In this document: piece by piece, positions 15,865-24,121 of the stretch
Layout of the letters: each line of letters opens with the position of its first letter
How positions within the stretch are numbered: the first letter of the stretch is position 1
Assembly: GCA_965243605.1 (NCBI GenBank)
Contig: CBDEVQ010000033.1
Location: 1-64,000, forward strand
DNA length: 64,000 bases
Reading direction: 5' to 3'
Source of the DNA: JBMYYR01 sp965243605
GTDB taxonomy: Bacteria > Bacteroidota > Bacteroidia > Flavobacteriales > CAJXXR01
Notes under the pieces: generated by a model
Told to the model about the DNA's origin: nothing
Databases searched by the model: none
Seen by the model: only the letters and a program-made list of their open reading frames with translations
Made by a program: the position numbers and the translations under genes

Positions 15865-16878
15865 TTATTCAAATGTTGCCCACCTATAGGGTTCGTAAAT
15901 AATCGGAATCACGACTTTACCATTTTTGTTGATAAAACCCGCTTTTCCTTCAAGTTCTACATATGCTAATCCATTATTGAACTGACTTGCATAATCAAAC
16001 TGCGGTTCAATCACTATTTTACCTTTCTTATTTACAAACCCATATTGGTTATTCAGGCTAAAATTTGCAACACCTTCATAAAAATGCCATAAATCGTCAA
16101 ATTGGGGTTCAATTACTAGATTGCCTTTAACATCAAATGCTCCCCACTTTTTATTTTTTGCTTGAACAATGTACATTCCATTTGACAAATTTCCTGTGCT
16201 CAAATAATTTGGAGGAATTATAGTGTCTCCTATTTCATTTAATCTGCCTCGTCCGTTTCCTGTATTGAAAGCGCCTGGATATATTTCTTTCGGTGGGAGA
16301 ATCTTACGATTACCAATATTTTCATCATTGTATTCAAGAAGGTTTCCTTTCATATCAATCAATTGCAGAGTATATGCTGTATCCATTACCACTGCAATAT
16401 CTGACCAGAATGGGTAACAAACTTCGAATTCTGGAGAGATTACAAACTGACCTGTCTTGTTTATATATCCACTTTTTTCGTTCAGTATAACATCTGCAAG
16501 TCCGTTTGAGAAATTACCCCAAGCATTTTCTTCAAATTGAAAGTCAATTATTGTATCTCCATTTATATTGATGTAACCATATTCATTATCAAAATTTGAA
16601 ACAAAGGCTAGTCCTTCACTAAATAAATCCCCATCATTGTATTTTGGTGGGATGAGAATTTCTCCTTTTCGGTTTACATAACCGTATAAGCCATTTATTT
16701 CAACAAGAACAGGTTTTCTGTTATCATCAAGGAGTATATAATCCCACTCAGGTTCAATAACAAACGTATTTTTCTTATTTATCGCTCCAAATTTTCCATT
16801 TTGTTTCACAACAGCAAGATGTTCTGAACTGCAAGACACAAGAATTGATAAAACTGATATGTAGTAGAAGATTTTCAT
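15865..16878 (-). CDS. WG-repeat lipoprotein
   Basis: 337 residues. A lipoprotein signal (MKIFYYISVLSILVSCSSE, Cys at about residue 16) is followed by about eight WG repeats: QNGKFGAINKKNTFVIEPEW, INGLYGYVNRKGEILIPPKY, EYGYININGDTII, KSGYINKTGQFVISPEF, KKWGAFDVKGNLVIEPQFDD, NQYGFVNKKGKIVIEPQF and KAGFINKNGKVVIPIIYE. WG repeats form beta-rich, surface-exposed arrays of unknown binding role. The ATG overlaps the reading frame of the preceding decayed gene (ATGA). The cassette starts GTTACAATTTAAAATG. Confidence 0.85.
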   Translation of the reverse strand: MKIFYYISVLSILVSCSSEHLAVVKQNGKFGAINKKNTFVIEPEWDYILLDDNRKPVLVEINGLYGYVNRKGEILIPPKYNDGDLFSEGLAFVSNFDNEYGYININGDTIIDFQFEENAWGNFSNGLADVILNEKSGYINKTGQFVISPEFEVCYPFWSDIAVVMDTAYTLQLIDMKGNLLEYNDENIGNRKILPPKEIYPGAFNTGNGRGRLNEIGDTIIPPNYLSTGNLSNGMYIVQAKNKKWGAFDVKGNLVIEPQFDDLWHFYEGVANFSLNNQYGFVNKKGKIVIEPQFDYASQFNNGLAYVELEGKAGFINKNGKVVIPIIYEPYRWATFE

Positions 16879-17296
16879 TTTAAATTGTAACCATCATTTA
16901 GTACTAAAAGCATCTCAGCGACACGCTGAGTGCTATTCTCATTGGTTTTGTTAGCAGTCGTATTTTTTCTTTTCATTTCAACGGTTTGTCCTTCATGGCT
17001 CAGTTTTACTTTGTCATCATTGATAAATTTAATATCAAGTTCTTGTACAATGGACTCAGGTTGTTCCTTCATTGTCAGGTCCTCATTTCGATAATCATAT
17101 TGCGTTAGAACCAACCTGTCCTTATCCGCTACATAAAATTCGTACATGTAACTTCCTGATTCCGTGAAATAAAATTTTGCTACTCAATTACCTGCTCCGC
17201 AGAAGGTTGATTCTGATTATCTTGGTTTTCATTAGTTTGACAAGAGCACATTTAAATTGTCATTAATGTGATTAATAAACCGTTCATTTTTTTCAT
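16875..17296 (-). pseudogene. Decayed lipoprotein gene whose frame runs through its attC-like site
   Basis: ATG at 17294-17296 reads MKKMNGLLITLMTI, stop (TAA), then MCSCQTNENQDNQNQPSAEQ and a second stop. The coding sense resumes one frame away as VAKFYFTESGSYMYEFYVAD and continues 90 codons. This was a small lipoprotein with one stop and one frameshift. The last 20-25 codons (NTTANKTNENSTQRVAEMLL) are the palindrome at 16886-16957 read as protein, and the TGA overlaps the WG gene's ATG. Confidence 0.65.
16886..16957 (-). repeat. attC-like palindrome
   Basis: Minus strand: CTGCTAACAAAACCAATGAG, then CACTCAGCG, TGT, CGCTGAG, and on to GATGGTTACA. The inner stem CTCAGCG/CGCTGAG is perfect. 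Confidence 0.65.
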
Positions 17297-17300
17297 ATTA

Positions 17301-17430
17301 CCGCCAACGGTTTTGTGTATGATTAATATCGTGTTTAAACCACTAATTTAGCAAATACAAATTAGAAAATCCATAAGGATTTTCATAAGCCAACATGCTC
17401 TAGCAATAAATTTCATATGGTGTTGTCAAT
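17301..17430 (-). repeat. Long attC-like site, paired with 18242-18376
   Basis: This 130-bp site closes the HNH cassette and shares most of its sequence with 18242-18376 (TTGACAACACCATAT, GCTAAATTAGTGGTTTAAA, ATCATATACAAAACC-like). The outer arms are imperfectly complementary. R' is GTTGGCGG. Confidence 0.65.
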
Positions 17431-17436
17431 AGTTTT

Positions 17437-18216
17437 CTATTTAATTATTTCCTTAATTTCTTCTATCGTAAAAGCTGGTTGTTTCGAATGAATCATTGCG
17501 TGACAGTTTGGGCAAACAGGAATTAAGTCTTTTATTGGGTCAACTTCATATTCTTTCCCTATTTCCGAAATCTGATTTATGTGATGAACGTGAATAAACC
17601 CTTTGCCAATTTCTCCAAAGTGCTTTTCAAAAGCATATGAACAAACTTTACAAGAATAACCAAAATACTCTAAACATTTTTTTCGGGCTTCAGGATTTCT
17701 TTCGTAACGGGTTTGTACAACGTCTTTAGATTTACCTTCCTTATAGGTCTTATTAAATTGATTTGTAACATCATTAGAAACAATACTATTCTTTATGTAT
17801 TTATTCTCTTTAATAAATTCAACAACATCAGATAACGTTTTTAAATAATCTTCAATAGATTCCAATAAACGATCAATAGCGTTATTGTTTTCGCTATTTG
17901 TCCAAGCAGGTATGTTGTCAAAAGTATCAGTCGAATTCGGTTTTGTAAATTTATTTGATTTATATAATGGTGAGCTTTTTCCTGTTACAAATCCGATTTC
18001 ACAATCTATTTCATTTGATAATGGTTTAACATAAAATTTTTTAGCATTTACTTTAACTCCACCCTTTTCAAGTCTTTTTATTAGTTTTGGGTGTACAAAT
18101 TTCAGCTCATTTTCTTTTCTATTTTGAAGATGTGGTTTTTGCTCTGTTTCAAATTGAAAACCGGCTTTCTCCATTTTCATTTTAATAGAATCGTATATAT
18201 CTTTTCTGTTTGTCAT
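17437..18216 (-). CDS. HNH endonuclease
   Basis: About 259 residues from MTNRKDIYDSIKM. An upstream in-frame ATG (18249) would add residues encoded by the cassette joint, so I prefer 18216. The C-terminal third is a full HNH (beta-beta-alpha-metal) nuclease: a C-x-x-C pair (CKVC), the HVHHINQIS core with catalytic His, then LIPVCPNCHAMIHS with the second zinc pair. The N-terminal 160 residues are probably a DNA- or modification-reading domain of unknown type. Such McrA-like proteins often restrict foreign DNA, which fits the defence genes nearby. Target specificity is unknown. Confidence 0.8.
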   Translation of the reverse strand: MTNRKDIYDSIKMKMEKAGFQFETEQKPHLQNRKENELKFVHPKLIKRLEKGGVKVNAKKFYVKPLSNEIDCEIGFVTGKSSPLYKSNKFTKPNSTDTFDNIPAWTNSENNNAIDRLLESIEDYLKTLSDVVEFIKENKYIKNSIVSNDVTNQFNKTYKEGKSKDVVQTRYERNPEARKKCLEYFGYSCKVCSYAFEKHFGEIGKGFIHVHHINQISEIGKEYEVDPIKDLIPVCPNCHAMIHSKQPAFTIEEIKEIIK

Positions 18217-18241
18217 TTTGTTTTTGCCGTTCTCTAAAATT

Positions 18242-18376
18242 ACTAACAACGGTTTTGTATATGATTAATATCTTCTTTAAACCACTAATTTAGCAAATAC
18301 AAACCGAATAGAAAATCCACGAGGGCTTTCGTAAGCGAACTAGAACTAGCAATCAATTTTATATGGTGTTGTCAAT
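18242..18376 (-). repeat. Long attC-like site, paired with 17301-17430
   Basis: 135 bp, near-copy of 17301-17430. It has R''-like TTGACAAC and R' GTTGTTAGT. Two successive cassettes therefore carry the same site type. Confidence 0.65.
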
Positions 18377-18393
18377 CGTTTTTATTCTTAATT

Positions 18394-18477
18394 TCATTTT
18401 CCAACTGGAACCATTACAAAAGCAAAATCAATAATAACTTGTAAACCGCATTCAATATTATATTTAGATTCTGTCAT
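18394..18477 (-). CDS. Tiny cassette ORF, 27 aa
   Basis: ATG at 18475-18477 encodes 27 residues: MTESKYNIECGLQVIIDFAF and a short VPVGK-containing end. It is the only open frame in a cassette of about 250 bp bounded by the sites at 18491-18629 and 18242-18376. It could be a real micro-protein, a truncated gene, or a cassette whose value is non-coding. No ribosome-binding evidence is available. Confidence 0.3.
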   Translation of the reverse strand: MTESKYNIECGLQVIIDFAFVMVPVGK

Positions 18478-18490
18478 TTTTCTCTACTTG

Positions 18491-18629
18491 CTCTACAACA
18501 GTTAGTATATCCGGCAGTCACGGGTATTAATTTACGTTTTTCTCAGTTAAAGGAGTTTTTGTTTTGTAGGAGCTTTCATTCTTTTGAGCAATGACCACCG
18601 TAATTGCGGTAATACATTATTGGTAACAG
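18491..18629 (-). repeat. attC-like site (139 bp)
   Basis: The left arm CTGTTACCAATAATGTATTACC and the right arm ATTAATACCCGTGACTGCCG/ATACTAACTGTTGTAGAGC enclose a large loop. R' is GTTGTAGAG. R'' fits poorly with the cassette start GTTAGC. Confidence 0.45.
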
Positions 18630-18634
18630 ACTTT

Positions 18635-19177
18635 TCATTCTATATGATACCATTTATATTCTTTTCCGTTCCAAAATATAATTCCGCCACCGTGAGGTTC
18701 TTCAGCGCTCATATAAATTCCATTTCCAATGAGTTTAAAATTTTGATTCTCATCTTGTCCGATTATGTCTCCAGTTTTTTCATCTATTAAAATAGGTGAG
18801 ACAATTTCTCCTTTCGGTAAAGTTTTAAAAATCTCAATCCAATTTAAATCCGTCATTTGGTCAATTTCTTTTCCAGCTCCAAAAACGAAGTTTTCTCGAT
18901 TTGCGGAATTATGAATTATTAAAACTCCATATTTTTGGTTCTTTTTATTTTTAATCACAAAAGCTAAGTCCGTTTTATTGTCTCCATTGAAATCTCCAGT
19001 CAGTTTTTTGTCAGCTACCAATTCCAAAGAATCAGGAACATTTGTCAAATCCATTTTTTCAATTGGTTCAACTTCTAACTTTGGTTTTTCTTTTTCTGAT
19101 TCAGACCTTTTTTCCGGATTTTCTTTACAAGCCGAAAAGCATAAAATCAGAATTAAAATAGTAATTGGTAATTTCAT
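18635..19177 (-). CDS. Lipoprotein with FG-GAP-like acidic loop
   Basis: 180 residues. Lipoprotein signal MKLPITILILILCFSACKEN (Cys at about 17), then a disordered Glu/Lys-rich linker, then LTGDFNGDNKTDLAFVIKNK, a D-x-N-x-D-x-x-x-D calcium-type loop as in VCBS/FG-GAP repeats, and KYGVLIIHNSANRENFVFG. This architecture recurs in Bacteroidota surface lipoproteins. Only one repeat is present, so a full propeller is unlikely. It is a single cassette starting GTTAGCTTTAATTG. Confidence 0.65.
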   Translation of the reverse strand: MKLPITILILILCFSACKENPEKRSESEKEKPKLEVEPIEKMDLTNVPDSLELVADKKLTGDFNGDNKTDLAFVIKNKKNQKYGVLIIHNSANRENFVFGAGKEIDQMTDLNWIEIFKTLPKGEIVSPILIDEKTGDIIGQDENQNFKLIGNGIYMSAEEPHGGGIIFWNGKEYKWYHIE

Positions 19178-19190
19178 TTTTTCAATTAAA

Positions 19191-19316
19191 GCTAACGGTT
19201 AGTATAAGAATATTAGCGGGTTTAACACACTAGTTTTTCAGCTTTACAATGACCTTTAATTTATTCTCTTTTGTTTTAATGAATAAACTGCTATTTTTTA
19301 TACAGGTTGTTGTAGC
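19191..19316 (-). repeat. attC-like site closing the helicase cassette
   Basis: Minus strand: TTGCTACAACAACCTGTATA ... TTATACTAACCGTTAGC. GCTACAAC is an exact 8-base complement of the cassette start, GTTGTAGC (22250-22257). Arms TGTATAAAAAATAGCAG and CGCTAATATTCTTATACT pair imperfectly. Confidence 0.75.
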
Positions 19317-19324
19317 AAGTACTT

Positions 19325-22216
19325 TTATGATCCCCAAATTTCTAATTGAGCCATACTTCCTAAAATTCGTTCATACATTGGTATCGCTAACTCGTAAATA
19401 TTATTATTCTCCTTATCTCGATTTGAAACTTGAACAATATTAAAACCAGGTTGTGGTAAAATGATATTATAGCTCCAATTATTAATTTTGAAATCATCGG
19501 CTAAAGCATCCCATGTAACTTGATTTGTTAATATTAATTCTGAATTACCTTGAATTCGTTCTTTGAGTCTATCTATTAGTGATACAGAAGATATCCAATG
19601 AATACTTCTCATTGCTTGAGCAAAAAGAATATCACAGTCAGCTTTCCTACGACCTGGTTTTTCACCACGTGAGGCTTTACAATGAATGAAATGTACTTGT
19701 TTAGTATCTTGTTGAAACCAAATTAAGTCTGCAATTTCATGAGAACCATCATCAAGTATTAAAACATCTCTGTCTGTTTCAAAATCAGGTCTAATTAATT
19801 CTATTGTTTTGTTTATTACAGGAATATTCCCGGCTGTAGGAATTTCTTCATATCTCTCAGTTCGTATATTACAACCTGTCCAATCTTTTACTTTCCAAAT
19901 ATTTGAGGGTAGATCTTCAATAGTTCTATTTGGAATTATTTTGCTTCTTCCTTCGATTACTGAGCCACTAGGCATAATTAAAGATGGATAATATTCATTT
20001 AGTATTTCTTCTAATGATTTTTCAATAATATCATTTTCACTTTTATCCGCTCTAACTCTTATTTCACTATCTGTAATCAGCGTCCAAATTTTATCCTCGG
20101 TAAGACTCATTAATATATCATATTTAAATTGATTTATTTTAATTTGACATTTTAATTGATTATTAACCATATCTAAGTTTAATGGTGATATTTCAGGAAT
20201 ACAGTTCCTTATTGGTTCATCATCATTGATATGGATAATTGTTAAATAGGCACGAAAAAATAAATCGTTTGGGATTATTGCTATTGGTAATTCTTCAATT
20301 TTACTTATAGGTTCTGAACTAGCTAAAAACGAAAGGCCAGGCAAATTAGTTATTACTGGTCCATCTTCAATTAGACTCACTAAAGAATCACACCAATTTT
20401 TAAATTCTTCAGAAGTCCCTCTTTTCATAGCCCAAACTCGGCCTTTTTTAGTAGCAAGACCCCAAGTCTTTTTTAAATCTAATTTTAATAGTGCATGACC
20501 TGTACTGAAAACTCGTCCTTCACTTGCTCTCACAGAAGCTTGGACACCACTTCCAATTACAGTTTTATAAGATGGTTGGGATGCTCCTTGAGAAACTGCA
20601 TTTTTCATACCAACCATAATGTAATCACTTTGTCGAAATTGCGATAATGTTTTATATAATCTACTATGTGGTAATCTTCTTAAACCAGATTTAATGAGCT
20701 CTTTTTTAAATGAACCAAGTGCTTTTTCACTAGTGGTTAGTTCAAATAAAAGATTACTATCAGAATGATAATATAATAAATGTACATCTAATAAATCTTG
20801 AATATGGATTTCACGATTAGCCCATTCCAAAGGTTTGTCATAAGCTGTAACAATAATTAGTGGAGAATCATCATTTTGTTGTTCTATTCTAAGAATCTCA
20901 TAAGGCTCCTTTGCATTAATTTCTTCGACATTTTCAAATTCAAAATCATTTGATGTTTCATAAATCAAAGCACTAAAAAAAACATTTAGTTCAGGCATTT
21001 GAAAATCAACTTCTTTTGCTTGACTAGACTTATAATGTCTTGCCCTTTGCATTTGTTCGTCAATTAACTGAGGGATAAGTTTTCCCCAAGTTTCATCTGA
21101 TTTATATAGTTTATAGACTTCACCTTTTACTTGGTCTTTATTTGCAATAAGAGTAGCATTACCATTTTGATCCTCAGGTTGTCTAGAAATTCGACCAAGA
21201 AATTGAATTGTATATGGTATTGAACGAGGTGTTGCATGCAGAACAGCAACCTTTAAGTTAGGAATATCTAGACCTTCACTAGCAATTCCAACACAAACTA
21301 AACCGTCTAATTCATTATTTTTAACTTTAGTTACTAGTTGAGAGTTAACATTAGCCGATCGTTTTGAATGAATATAGTCTACGTTAAAACCTTTTTCATT
21401 GTAAAGTTGAGTTAGTAGAATAGAATCTTCTATTCTATCTGTTCTTATCAAGATTGAAGCATTTTGATTTAACTCTTTTTCTTTTTGAAAAACTTCAAAT
21501 GCTGAATTCATTAATGCTTCATTAGTATTTTGGATACCAGCCATTTCACCAACAAAACGTACTTCTCTCATTATGTTGTCTTCTAAAGCTTTATCAATCG
21601 AATAATGATAAATTAATTTGGCTTTCATTCTTTTTCTATCTCGCCTAAAAGGTGTTGCAGTAAAGAAAACTCTTTTTAATTCTGAATAAAAATCATTTAT
21701 TTTTCGCCAAGTTTCGGCAGGCTCATGATGAGCTTCATCAACTAATACAGCATCTATCAAATCTATTGGGATTGCTTCAATATCCTTATAATATGGTGAT
21801 ATACTGTTTGGATGGGCTACAATAACATCATGCTCACTTAAGATAGCTTCCCATTGTTCTCTGGTATTTTGTCGTTTAGTAACTTCAAAAACATTTATTT
21901 TATCAATATCATTAGGTAAACAGTTTACGTTTTTCAAGACTTGCAAAGTTTTGAATTGTTCAGCTATTTGTCTGCGTAGGATTTTCGAAGGAACTACTAT
22001 AAGTATCTTTTTAAGATTTAATTCAAAGCAAGTAGCCATCATCAAGGCAGTTTTACCAGAACCCGTTGGCATACTAACCAAAGATGCTATTTCATTTGAT
22101 GAAGTGGTAAAATGACTTTTTAAAGCCCAAATTGCACCTAGTTGGCATTTTCTCAACCCATTTCCTTCCTCTGGCTGTAGTTTAAATAATTCTTTGTGTT
22201 CAATAAAAAAAGCCAT
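19325..22216 (-). CDS. Superfamily 2 helicase with C-terminal nuclease-like domain
   Basis: 963 residues. The helicase core (about 25-400) shows motif I VSMPTGSGKTALM, motif II VDEAHHEP, motif III FFTATPFRRD, and motif VI IQFLGRISRQ with GLDIPNLKVAVLH before it. This is a DEAD/DEAH restriction-type helicase. Near the C-terminus, LILDDGSHEIADLIWFQQ followed by VHFIHCKASRG has the E/D...hxK layout of a PD-(D/E)xK nuclease, so DNA cleavage is likely but not proven. The central 300 residues are unassigned. It forms its own cassette directly behind the HerA cassette. Translocating helicase-nucleases of this kind are commonly anti-phage. Confidence 0.75.
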   Translation of the reverse strand: MAFFIEHKELFKLQPEEGNGLRKCQLGAIWALKSHFTTSSNEIASLVSMPTGSGKTALMMATCFELNLKKILIVVPSKILRRQIAEQFKTLQVLKNVNCLPNDIDKINVFEVTKRQNTREQWEAILSEHDVIVAHPNSISPYYKDIEAIPIDLIDAVLVDEAHHEPAETWRKINDFYSELKRVFFTATPFRRDRKRMKAKLIYHYSIDKALEDNIMREVRFVGEMAGIQNTNEALMNSAFEVFQKEKELNQNASILIRTDRIEDSILLTQLYNEKGFNVDYIHSKRSANVNSQLVTKVKNNELDGLVCVGIASEGLDIPNLKVAVLHATPRSIPYTIQFLGRISRQPEDQNGNATLIANKDQVKGEVYKLYKSDETWGKLIPQLIDEQMQRARHYKSSQAKEVDFQMPELNVFFSALIYETSNDFEFENVEEINAKEPYEILRIEQQNDDSPLIIVTAYDKPLEWANREIHIQDLLDVHLLYYHSDSNLLFELTTSEKALGSFKKELIKSGLRRLPHSRLYKTLSQFRQSDYIMVGMKNAVSQGASQPSYKTVIGSGVQASVRASEGRVFSTGHALLKLDLKKTWGLATKKGRVWAMKRGTSEEFKNWCDSLVSLIEDGPVITNLPGLSFLASSEPISKIEELPIAIIPNDLFFRAYLTIIHINDDEPIRNCIPEISPLNLDMVNNQLKCQIKINQFKYDILMSLTEDKIWTLITDSEIRVRADKSENDIIEKSLEEILNEYYPSLIMPSGSVIEGRSKIIPNRTIEDLPSNIWKVKDWTGCNIRTERYEEIPTAGNIPVINKTIELIRPDFETDRDVLILDDGSHEIADLIWFQQDTKQVHFIHCKASRGEKPGRRKADCDILFAQAMRSIHWISSVSLIDRLKERIQGNSELILTNQVTWDALADDFKINNWSYNIILPQPGFNIVQVSNRDKENNNIYELAIPMYERILGSMAQLEIWGS

Positions 22217-22248
22217 TAAGTAAAATTTATAGGTGATTAATTATTTTG

Positions 22249-22319
22249 GCTACAACGTTCTGTGTATGATGTCATAACATCCCTAAGAATACTATGCACT
22301 ATATACATTGTTGTATGCC
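22249..22319 (-). repeat. attC-like site closing the HerA/nuclease cassette
   Basis: Minus strand: CGGCATACAACAATGTATA ... CATACACAGAACGTTGTAGCC. GGCATACAAC is a perfect 10-base complement of the cassette start GTTGTATGCC at the attI-like junction (25294-25303). It is the strongest single piece of evidence for attC function. Confidence 0.8.
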
Positions 22320-22332
22320 GTTTTTTTATTAT

Positions 22333-24120
22333 TTAATTTTTCCACTCGTTTAGAATGTTTTCGAAATTTACATCCTTCCATTGCTCTTTCCATATTTCAA
22401 AGTATTCAATATCGGATGATTTTGGCTCAGGATCACATCTTTCTATTTTCACTAAAGAAGGAAGAACAATTGATTCACCTATTAACAATGCTTCACCAGA
22501 CTGAAGTGTAGGAAGAGTTTCAGTTAAATTACCTAAGGTATCAGGCAACAATCTCTTTACGTAATTTTGGTCTTCAGGATTTGTTAGTCTCATGGCAATA
22601 AAGTTATTACATTGAGAAAATATAGTTTCAGATATTTCGGAAGGTCTTTGACTAACAATACCCAATGTAACTCCATACTTTCTACCTTCTTTCGCAATTC
22701 TTTCAATAGCTAGTTTTGATGCTTTATATTTTAAAAGGTCACTTTTAGGAACATATATATGAGCTTCTTCATACAAGAGAAGAATCGGAGTTTTTGTTTT
22801 TTCTCCTGGTTGAAGGGTTTTATTAAAAAAGAAGCCAAAATCAAATAGAATTCTTGAAATTAAAGAAACGGTTATACTCAAAACTTCAAAAGGAATCCCT
22901 CCCAAATTAATAATTGTGACATTGGCTTTATTATCTTCTCTAAAACCAATAAATTGCTTGACAGTATCTTCAAATGAAATGTCTCTAGATTGATCTCCAA
23001 AAAGAAACTCTAATCTTAAATTCTTAAGTTTATTTTCTAATCTTTCTACAAACTTATCTAGTGTCCCATCAGCATATACACCATTTGTAACATTTGAATT
23101 TTTATTCGGGTAAAACTCAAGCTTCGATTCAAAATATTTATGTAATCTAGCTTCTTGAGATAGTTCATGACCACTTTGTGGAGTGGTCGAATCGCCCGCA
23201 TTATAACCATTACATTCACCTGCAATCATATATCTATTACTAGCCTTTGAATTGACTGATTCATTTTGAACATTGTAAAGACAATTGTATACTTCTGTAA
23301 TGTCAAATTTTAAAGGAGAATCAAAGTGTATTTTTTCTACATCTGGATTGTGCTTTATTTTGTTTTCAGTTATTATTTTTCTTAGCACGGAAGATTGGTT
23401 GTAATTGTTTCGATCTCCAGTATCTAAGAATAACTGTTCAAGTTCATCTCCATTTAGCATCCAATATGGTAGCGAAAGATTTGAAGCGTTAAGAATTTGA
23501 GCATCTGGAAACGCTTGTTCATATTCACCATGAATGTCAAAGATTACGATGTGAGAATTGTTTAACCCATCATACTGTCCATTTTTTTGAATAACAGCCT
23601 CTTGTATTACTTTTGCAACTGTATGAGATTTCCCAGATCCTGTTGATCCAACTATAGCAAAGTGTTTATTAAAAAACTTGTTACCATTAACAGGAATACG
23701 TATTTCCTTTGTTGTTAATTCTGAAAAATAAAACCTTTCATTTCCAGACATTTTTGTTGTAAATATCCCAATCAACTCTCCCTCTGTTAGCAAGTTAATT
23801 CCATTATTAGGAGGTAGTGGAATACCATGGCCACCTCGTTCAAATATTGGAGCTCCATCTACTGTATCGATTGTCCCAGTGAGTTTAACTTCTAGGACAA
23901 ATGAAGGAGGAGTTGATTCAGTTTCTTCATCGCCATTGTCTTCATCCTTAATTCGATAGTTTTCTATTATACCTACAACGAATTTAGTATCGTTGTTTTT
24001 ATATGGAATTTTTATGTAACTCCCTAAATTAAATTGATCGTCAAACTGGGTGGGGTCAACTATTTCAATACTCAGTGAAGTGGAAGAAACGTTAATTATT
24101 TTAAAATTATTAGAGTCCAT
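22333..24120 (-). CDS. herA: HerA-family ATPase
   Basis: 595 residues. The N-terminal 100 residues look like a HAS-barrel (IEIVDPTQFDDQFNLGSYIK, FVVGIIENYRI). The RecA-like core has Walker A IVGSTGSGKSHTVAKVI (about 152-165), IVIFDIHGEYEQAF, Walker B ILLLYEEAHIYVPKS (about 455) and the sensor segment EGRKYGVTLGIVSQRPSEIS. These identify a HerA/DUF87 hexameric DNA translocase. It starts one base after the stop of the nuclease-like gene (TAG-C-ATG), so the two are translationally coupled. With a DUF4297-like partner this is the layout of a described two-gene anti-phage system. Confidence 0.85.
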   Translation of the reverse strand: MDSNNFKIINVSSTSLSIEIVDPTQFDDQFNLGSYIKIPYKNNDTKFVVGIIENYRIKDEDNGDEETESTPPSFVLEVKLTGTIDTVDGAPIFERGGHGIPLPPNNGINLLTEGELIGIFTTKMSGNERFYFSELTTKEIRIPVNGNKFFNKHFAIVGSTGSGKSHTVAKVIQEAVIQKNGQYDGLNNSHIVIFDIHGEYEQAFPDAQILNASNLSLPYWMLNGDELEQLFLDTGDRNNYNQSSVLRKIITENKIKHNPDVEKIHFDSPLKFDITEVYNCLYNVQNESVNSKASNRYMIAGECNGYNAGDSTTPQSGHELSQEARLHKYFESKLEFYPNKNSNVTNGVYADGTLDKFVERLENKLKNLRLEFLFGDQSRDISFEDTVKQFIGFREDNKANVTIINLGGIPFEVLSITVSLISRILFDFGFFFNKTLQPGEKTKTPILLLYEEAHIYVPKSDLLKYKASKLAIERIAKEGRKYGVTLGIVSQRPSEISETIFSQCNNFIAMRLTNPEDQNYVKRLLPDTLGNLTETLPTLQSGEALLIGESIVLPSLVKIERCDPEPKSSDIEYFEIWKEQWKDVNFENILNEWKN

Positions 24121-24121
24121 G

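Noticed and set aside
17301..18376. Possible CRISPR array from repeated 130-bp units
   Set aside because: Only two copies, far too long, separated by genes, no spacer periodicity and no cas genes.
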